NCBI GenBank assembly: GCA_004835665.1 | Contig: RBKR01000002.1 | Location: 434,001 to 498,000 of the forward strand | DNA: 64,000 nucleotides | Direction: 5' to 3' | Source of the DNA: Phoma sp. XZ068 | Taxonomy: Eukaryota; Ascomycota; Dothideomycetes; Pleosporales; Didymellaceae | Shown: positions 58,332 to 64,000 of the stretch, piece after piece | Layout of the letters: each line of letters opens with the position of its first letter | Numbering within the stretch: position 1 is the first letter of the stretch | Notes under the pieces: model-generated | Databases searched by the model: none | What the model was told of the DNA's origin: nothing | The model's input: only the letters and a program-made list of their open reading frames with translations | Made by a program: the position numbers and the translations under genes

Positions 58332-59768
58332 ATGACAACAAAGTACACAATAACCCTCGTCTACCTGACATCCTTCTTCTTCCTCTTCGGCGAAACCTTG
58401 CAACCCGCGCCCCGCATCGCCATCTACGAATCCATCGTCTGCCAGCAACACTATGGTTCTCCAGGCCCACACGACTGCAAGATTGCGCCTGTGCAGCAGG
58501 AACTTGCGTTTTTAAGTGGCATTGAGAGGCTTTCGATTATTATCCCGAGTATTCTGGCAATACCATTTGCAGCGCTCGCAGATCGGTATGGGCATTCTCT
58601 CATCTTGGCAATCGCGATATTTGGTGTGTTTCTGGAAGATGGCTGGCCGTTCCTCGTATGCTGGTTTCCAGATGTCTTTCCCATCCGGCTCATTTGGCTG
58701 CATTTCCTGCTCAGTTGCGTTGGTGGCGGCTTCACAGTCGTTGTCACATTGTTGCACGTCATTATTGCGGATGTAGTCAGCGCTGAGGAAAGGACGACGA
58801 TGTTTTTCCGTGCAAGGGCGGCAGGTGTAGCGGCGAGTATTTTGGGATATGCTGCTAGTGGCTTCTTAATGAAAGTCAGCGCCTTCTTGCCGTGGGCTGT
58901 GGGATTGGCCTGCCTTTTGTTGGGGACTGTAACTTCGGCATTGATTCCAAAGATGACTGTGCAGAACCACTGCACAGCTTCAGACGCCGACAAGTCGAAC
59001 GAAAGCTGGAGTGTCGCTTCGTCGATGAAGGCTTTGAAGAACATTGCTTTGCTACTTGTGGGGAACAAGCAAGTGCTGCTGATGTTGTTTTTGGTATTCT
59101 TCTGTCAACTAGGTTACGACTCCGTACCCTTGATGCTTGCAATCTATATCTCGAAAAGATTTGGTTGGGAGTTCTCAGACGTAAGTCATGAAAATGCATG
59201 TCTTTCAAGAAACCCTACTGATCATCCATGTATTTAGGCCAGCTTCCTCAGCTCACTCGAGATGAGCATCGAATTTGTTGCACTTGTCGTACTTCTCCCA
59301 GTGCTCACCTCCGGCTTGCCATCAGCATTCCAAACCCTTCCAACTTTTGCAAAGGACAAAGTCTTCGCTCAGGGGAGTCTCATCGCGCTCGCGATAGGTA
59401 CTTTCTGCCTAGGGTTTGCCCCTGTAGTTGCCATTTCTATCGTCGGCATCGTTGTACTTGCCCTGGGAACAGGACAAGACGGGTTGACACGTTCGATGGC
59501 CACTGACATGGTCAATGTCAGTGATCTTAGCACCATGTACTCAGCCATTACTATGCTAAGAGCCATTGGTGGTTCTGTCAGTGGTCCAATCTATGCGTGG
59601 CTGTACACTGCCGCGCTTAGACATAAAGGCGATGCTTGGCTTGGCCTGCCGTATTTGGTGGCCGGGTTTTTATTCCTCGTAGCTTTGGGATTGGTCACGG
59701 TTCTCAGAGATCCTGTGAGTGAGAGCACGGGTGGTGATGAAGAGGAGGAACGACCCCTACTGGGCTGA
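58332..59768 (+). CDS. Major facilitator superfamily transporter
   Basis: Exons 58332-59180 and 59238-59768 give 459 aa, shorter than usual drug transporters (~500) but with about 12 hydrophobic segments. The start is MTTKYTITLVYLTSFFFLFGETLQ. The motif-A-like loop IPFAALADRYGHSLIL follows helix 2. A polar central loop (MTVQNHCTASDADKSNESW) separates the halves. The C-terminus is strongly acidic and ends EEEERPLLG, an acidic dileucine type motif that in fungi often sends membrane proteins to endosome or vacuole. An exofacial segment with two Cys (CQQHYGSPGPHDCK) after helix 1 is common in a fungal MFS subfamily of unknown substrate. Substrate cannot be told from the sequence. It ends 53 bp from the convergent methyltransferase. 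Confidence 0.88.
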
Positions 59769-59821
59769 GGGGGTACGTAAATCTTGGTGTAATTTATCTT
59801 CTATTGGTATCTTTCGTATCT

Positions 59822-60706
59822 CTAGACTTTTTCCTTTTTCTTTGATATCCGGTACCTATGAGGAGTTAGTTTAAAGCTACGTCTGTCATGTCTCGCACGA
59901 ATACTCACAGGAACAACCTCTCTTTTGACCAGACTTCCTTATCCGGATCATCATCCACCTCTCGCACATCAAACATCTTCCCGGCGGTCTTCATGAACGT
60001 CAAATCGGCCCTCCTTCTCCTTTTGAAGCAGAAATAGCACACTGTATTGGGCCCGATAATGTCTTTGAGAGTCTGTTGCAGCAGCGGAAACGCAGGTTCG
60101 AAGTACACGCAGTCGGCTGCGAGGATGACATCCGGGTGTTGCGGTAAGTTGGATGGTGTTGGTTGACCCCAGTCATATATGGACGCTGAGACACGGCCGG
60201 AAAGGTCATTGAGGCCGATGTTCTTCTTCATGAGTTCGAACATCTCGTCCTGGTCTGTGATGTGTAGTGTTGTGTCAACGTTGCAACCAACGGCTACGGC
60301 GAGACTATCACAATGTTAGCAACGGTCTGGGCAGGCACAACCCATTTACATGAACTGGTGTTGGGGACCGAAGTGACTTACCCAACGAGGCCACCGCCAG
60401 CACCCAGCTCAACACTAGAAACGTCAGTTCAAAACCCAACTTCAAATACAAGTTTAAACCCTACATTGTCTTCCCAGCAAGATCATCCTTATGTTTCCTC
60501 AGCATATACTTGCCGAGCACCATACCCGCCGGCCACAGCTGCCCACCACACCCATTCTTGAGGTCTTCATGGACCTTTAGTGGGGGCGATAGCACACCGT
60601 CGAAATCTACCTCCGCAACGCCAGCAGACTTGATAGGCGCAGGTGGCACAAAGTCCAGCTGGTGCACACCGAAGATGTCATTCTCTTCGTCGTCTGAGGC
60701 CGTCAT
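59822..60706 (-). CDS. EFM6: METTL21/EFM6-like protein-lysine methyltransferase
   Basis: Four exons in phase: 60706-60465, 60414-60382 (33 nt), 60304-59909 and 59855-59822 (34 nt), giving 234 aa. The micro-exon encodes VELGAGGGLVG, the S-adenosylmethionine loop (motif I) of the family. Other marks are the N-terminal GQLWPAGMVLGKYML, the acidic loop ITDQDEMFELMKKNI and the DxxY-type site ILAADCVYFEPAFPLL. The last exon adds LYRISKKKEKV; without it the frame stops after RLFL. Family members methylate lysines of translation proteins; yeast Efm6 acts on eEF1A. Assignment to Efm6 rather than another METTL21 member is a judgement from overall wording, so the symbol is tentative. Cytosolic. Confidence 0.7.
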
Positions 60707-61265
60707 GTTTGCGGAGCGGTGTATACTTGGGAGGTGCGAGGGCTACATTTTGTCGCGGTCTAGATCGATGAGGCTAGTGCGAGAGTGGGGCCGGTGTTTC
60801 TTCTGTCGACGTCCATGGTCGTCTCACACCGGCGTCAATATCCATGTCGGCCATCTGCCTCGGCGTGTTCAATATGTGATGTGTAGAGATGTGAGTGTCG
60901 GGTAAGGCACTTCAAGCTGTTTGTGCACCCGCTGTAAACGCGCCGTATTACCACCGCAAGAGACACTTCTTATCTTATCAGCCGCGCATCGTACATCACT
61001 CTACCAATCCAGTGAGCGCTACAATGCATATCACACGCCGCATCTCTGGGCGTGCTCAAAGAGGAGATGAGCTACCTTGTCTGTGTTCAACCGAGGGTAC
61101 CTGGGAACATGCATAAGCCTGGCTTGTCCGGCTCGTTGTTGACGACGTCTTTTTCCCTGTAGTCCTTTGCGTGTTGACGGACTTGTTTTTTCGTTGCTTG
61201 AGTGTCAGTTGCTCTCTTGATCAGCACAATTAGGAAAAAGTTTGGTCGTACTGTTCCTGCCCAAT
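60707..61265. other. Intergenic between divergent genes
   Basis: About 0.56 kb between the methyltransferase and the ammonium transporter start. No recognisable gene; contains both promoters. Nothing further seen. Confidence 0.5.
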
Positions 61266-62904
61266 ATGGGTCTCCCTACGGAGGTTCTGAAAGCTTGGGA
61301 AGCGTGTGATCGTGTTGATACACTGTTTGTTCTGGTCTGCTGTGTCTTTTGTACGTCAGATATACTTACGTTCTTGTCGTGTTGTATCGACAAGGCACTT
61401 CTCATTCATATTGTCACCCACTTGACCTTTCACATCTTATATTCTTCTCTCAATTGCTTTCCATCTACCAATCACAATGAATGCTCCCGAACCCAACAGT
61501 AACACGCACTGACACACCCAGGCTGGGGCATCATCCCCGCCGTCGGCCTCGCCTACTCAGGCTACACCACGCGCTCCAACTCGCTCGCCGCCATCATCCC
61601 TTCCCTCCTCGCCGTAATCGTCTGCTCAATCCAATGGTTCCTCATCGGCTACACCCTGACCTACAGCGAAGGCGGGCCTTTCTTCGGAGACTTCACATAC
61701 GCGTTCCACCGCAACGTGCTAGCCGAGCCCGTCGGTACAATTCCAGCTATCCTATTCAGTTTCTTCCAGCTCGTTTTCCAAGCGACGGTATGCGCGATCG
61801 CGGTGGGCGGGGCCTGCGAGCGCGGCAGAATACTTCCACTGATTCCATTCATCTTCGTACGACCTCCACTCTCCTTCTCACCTCACAGTCCGCCCGACTA
61901 ACCAAACCCCCAGCTCTGGGCAACACTCATCTACAACCCCCTCGCCCACATGGTCTGGGGCGGCGGCTTCCTCCAGCACCTCAACGTCCTCGACTACGCC
62001 GGCGGCACCCCCGTGCACATAACCAGCGGCGCAACCAGCTCCGCACTAAGCACTTACCTCTCCTACCCACTCTTCCGCTCGCGGAAATCCGCCTCCCGGA
62101 CGCCGAACCACCTCGCGCTGCACCGCCCCGTCAACTCCCTCTGCCAACTCCTCGCACTAATCAGCATATGGGGCTCCTGGCTCGCCTTCGACGCAGGCAC
62201 AACGCTCGCGCTGAACTTCAAAGCCGTAATGGCGCTCTGCGTCACCAATTTATGCGCAGCAAGCGGCGCGCTGACATGGATGCTGTACACGTACCTCGAA
62301 ACCGGGCGGTGGAGTCTGGATAGCTGTTTCATGGGCGCGATTTCGGGGCTGATTATGATTACCCCGTCTGCGGGGTTCATCGATATGCCGTCTGCCATGG
62401 CGTTTGGTATCGCAGGCGCGCTGTTTTGTCGGCAGACGTTGCGGATTAAGAGTACGGTGTTTGCGAGGCGCTGGCGGTGGGTGGATCATGGGGATACGTT
62501 TGCAACGCATTGTCTGGGAGGGTTCTTGGCCACGGTGGGGACGGGGTGTTTGGCGAGGAGGGAGGTTGCGGGGTATGATGGGGTGACGGAGATTGTGGGG
62601 GGTGTTTTCTTTGATGGGAATGTGAGACAGTTGGGTGTTCAGGTTGTGGAGGCGGTGGTGGGTTTTACGTGGGCGTTTGTGGGGAGCTATGCCATTTATG
62701 CGCTGATTGACTGCGTGCCGGGATTTGAGGTGCTGGCGGAAGATAAGTAAGTGTTTAATCTCTCAGAATATTGAGCTCAGCTAATGGACTAGGGAAATCA
62801 TCGCTGGTCTGGATGCAAGCCAGATGGATGAAGAGACGTTGTGGACGGAGACGCAGAAGTACTCTCCATTCGCAGAGCCGAATGGCGAGCTGCATCTGGA
62901 TTAG
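61266..62904 (+). CDS. Ammonium transporter (Mep/Amt family)
   Basis: Exons 61266-61350, 61522-61856, 61914-62746 and 62793-62904 give 454 aa. The first helix is split by the 171-nt intron: DTLFVLVCCVFC joins to WGIIPAVGLAYSGYTTRSNSLA, matching the usual Amt start. The family signature LDYAGGTPVHITSGATSSA carries the first pore His (~174), and the second pore His is in FATHCLGGFLATV (~338), so the twin-His site is intact. Further marks are LAHMVWGGGFLQ, AGFIDMPSAMAFGIAGAL and the C-terminal cytosolic tail in the last exon. It moves ammonium across the plasma membrane and may sense it, as in fungal Mep2. The sequence is divergent from textbook Mep proteins in helix 1. Another ATG at ~61477 (MNAPEPN) leads straight into a stop and would need a 23-nt intron, so it was not used. 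Confidence 0.9.
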
Positions 62905-63102
62905 TAGTCTTAATTGGATGAGCAGTGTCTGGGGGGATGTCAAGTCAAGATCTATAGAGGTGCGGACAAATAATATGTACTCGTGAACATTCAATGATTT
63001 CTTTTATCTATAAGTTTCGTGATTCGTTGTGCAACCTGTCACTCCGTAAAGCGGACCAAGCGAGCAATTTTGTCGTATGGAAGAGGAAGGTGTTTTCAAC
63101 AT
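62905..63102. other. Convergent 3' intergenic
   Basis: About 200 bp of mixed AT-rich sequence between the ammonium transporter stop and the aminopeptidase stop. The two genes run toward each other. Confidence 0.5.
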
Positions 63103-64000
63103 CTAGTAATCGTCACCACGACTGATGACCTCCTTGACGTTCGGTCGCAGGATCAATGTCTACAATTCGTTAGCGATTTCATCCATGGCATGAGATTTTG
63201 CAAGACTTACGTGTTCGCTCTGCGCTGTGTAACTGCCCTTAATATCGCACAGCGGTGGGTATGCCTCGACAATGCCAGCCGAGACAAGGTTGTTCAAACC
63301 CAGCAGATACTTGTCGTGGCCCAGGCGATCCAAGTAACGCCTACACCAAGGCAGCGTACCGAAGTTCTTTGTGATGGAGTTGAGCAGCGTCTTGGCGCTC
63401 GACACCCTCAGCGCAACCTTGGGCGCATCTGGACGCAGCGCGTAGTGACTCGTCTCCATATCATCTCGCACGTAGCCCTTGCCGGTGGAACCAAACGTCT
63501 CAATAGCGAATGTCTCGCCCTCCTCCATCTTTGTCTGGTCGCCACCCTTGACAATCGGCACGGTCTTGCCGCCGTGGATGGTGTAGTGACCAATGCTATG
63601 CCCGTTGAGGTTGCGAATACACTTTACCGGCAGCATCTCACCCTTGATCTCGACTTCGTAGCTCTCCATGACTTCCTGGATGGCAGCACCAATATCGCTC
63701 ATGCGCACATCGATACCGGCCTCCTTGACACCGGCATTTGTGGCGGCTTTGCAGGCTTCGACAAGGTTGTCGTAGACGGGGTCGAAGGTCATGGTGAAGG
63801 CGCTGTCGACGATGCGGCCGTTGATGTGCACGCCAAAATCGACCTTCATGACATCCTCGTAGTTGACGACCATCTTGTTGCCCGCATTGGGAGTGTAGTG
63901 GGCGGCGCAGTGGTTGATGCTGAGACCAGTGGGGAAACCCATTCCGGCAATCTGAGCATCGCCCATCTCGAGTCCCATGTGGCCTGTGAGATGGCGCACA
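63103..64000 (-). CDS. MAP2: Methionine aminopeptidase 2, 3' part (cut by window edge)
   Basis: Two exons are inside the window: 64000-63211 and 63159-63103, in phase, with the 5' end beyond 64000. The visible ~281 residues are an M24A peptidase fold. They start at HLTGHMGLEMGDAQIAGMGFPTG and include the His ligand region NHCAAHYTPNAGN, the metal Asp pair in KVDFGVHINGRIVDSAF, GHSIGHYTIHGGKTVPIV, the Glu of EGETFAIETFGSTGKGYV and the last metal Glu in YTAQSEH. The C-terminal exon TLILRPNVKEVISRGDDY matches the near-invariant end of eukaryotic MetAP2. It removes initiator methionine from nascent proteins. The usual Lys/acid-rich N-terminal extension is outside the window. The ~60-residue insert typical of type 2 enzymes (around APKVALRVSSAKTLLNSI) is present. 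Confidence 0.95.

Noticed and set aside
61477..61521. Alternative ammonium transporter start MNAPEPN
   Set aside because: It reads into a stop within a few codons and would need a 23-nt intron; the upstream exon at 61266 restores helix 1.
61481..62323. 280-aa + frame rich in Arg and Pro
   Set aside because: Off-frame reading across ammonium transporter exons and an intron; the transporter frame carries the Amt signature and pore histidines.

Overview
This window is nuclear DNA from a filamentous ascomycete fungus, most likely a dothideomycete (Capnodiales-like); the class is inferred from gene content. Coding regions are broken by introns of about 45-60 nt (a few are longer, about 120-170 nt) with GTAAGT/GTGAGT-type donors. 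The families are typical of plant-associated or saprobic ascomycetes: WSC-domain glyoxal oxidase, CE8 pectin methylesterase, HET domain protein, cytochrome P450, Ser/Ala-rich GPI-type surface proteins and Mep/Amt transporter. I saw no rRNA, tRNA, CRISPR array or intact transposon. Twenty-six protein-coding genes are supported, one of them cut by the right edge. Most exon models were joined by hand from splice signals and checked for reading-frame phase.

Left part (1-22 kb): a gene-sparse, surface-oriented region. It holds a cupredoxin-like Ser/Ala-repeat GPI-type protein, a second small Ser/Ala-rich GPI-type protein, an unusual Hsp20 with a repeat-rich N-terminus and an interrupted alpha-crystallin domain, an aquaporin, a secreted pectin methylesterase, and a very large secreted protein with five WSC domains, a Ser/Thr-rich stretch and a C-terminal AA5_1 copper radical oxidase. 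Long stretches with no recognisable gene lie between them (6.3-10.6 kb and 11.5-14.8 kb).

Middle part (22-47 kb): a NADAR-domain protein, a cytochrome P450, a medium-chain reductase, an unknown basic protein, porphobilinogen synthase (HEM2), a small cysteine-framework protein, a mitochondrial hot-dog acyl-CoA thioesterase divergent from an orphan gene, an MHYT-domain membrane protein, the Fe-S assembly factor CIA1 and choline-phosphate cytidylyltransferase. Gene-free stretches lie at 30.6-33.3 and 37.5-40.4 kb.

Right part (47-64 kb) is compact. It holds a second cysteine-framework protein, a Tcp11/Sok1-like regulator, a divergent mitochondrial sulfide-oxidation pair (sulfide:quinone oxidoreductase and ETHE1-type persulfide dioxygenase), a HET domain protein, an MFS transporter with a dileucine tail, an EFM6-like methyltransferase, a Mep/Amt ammonium transporter and the 3' part of methionine aminopeptidase 2.

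The clearest functional grouping is the SQR/ETHE1 pair, whose products catalyse consecutive steps. The pectin methylesterase and WSC-glyoxal oxidase form a looser secreted wall-active neighbourhood. The most distinctive observations are the split Hsp20, the five-WSC copper radical oxidase, and two unlinked small proteins that share cysteine positions 2, 11, 25 and a late CxxC.
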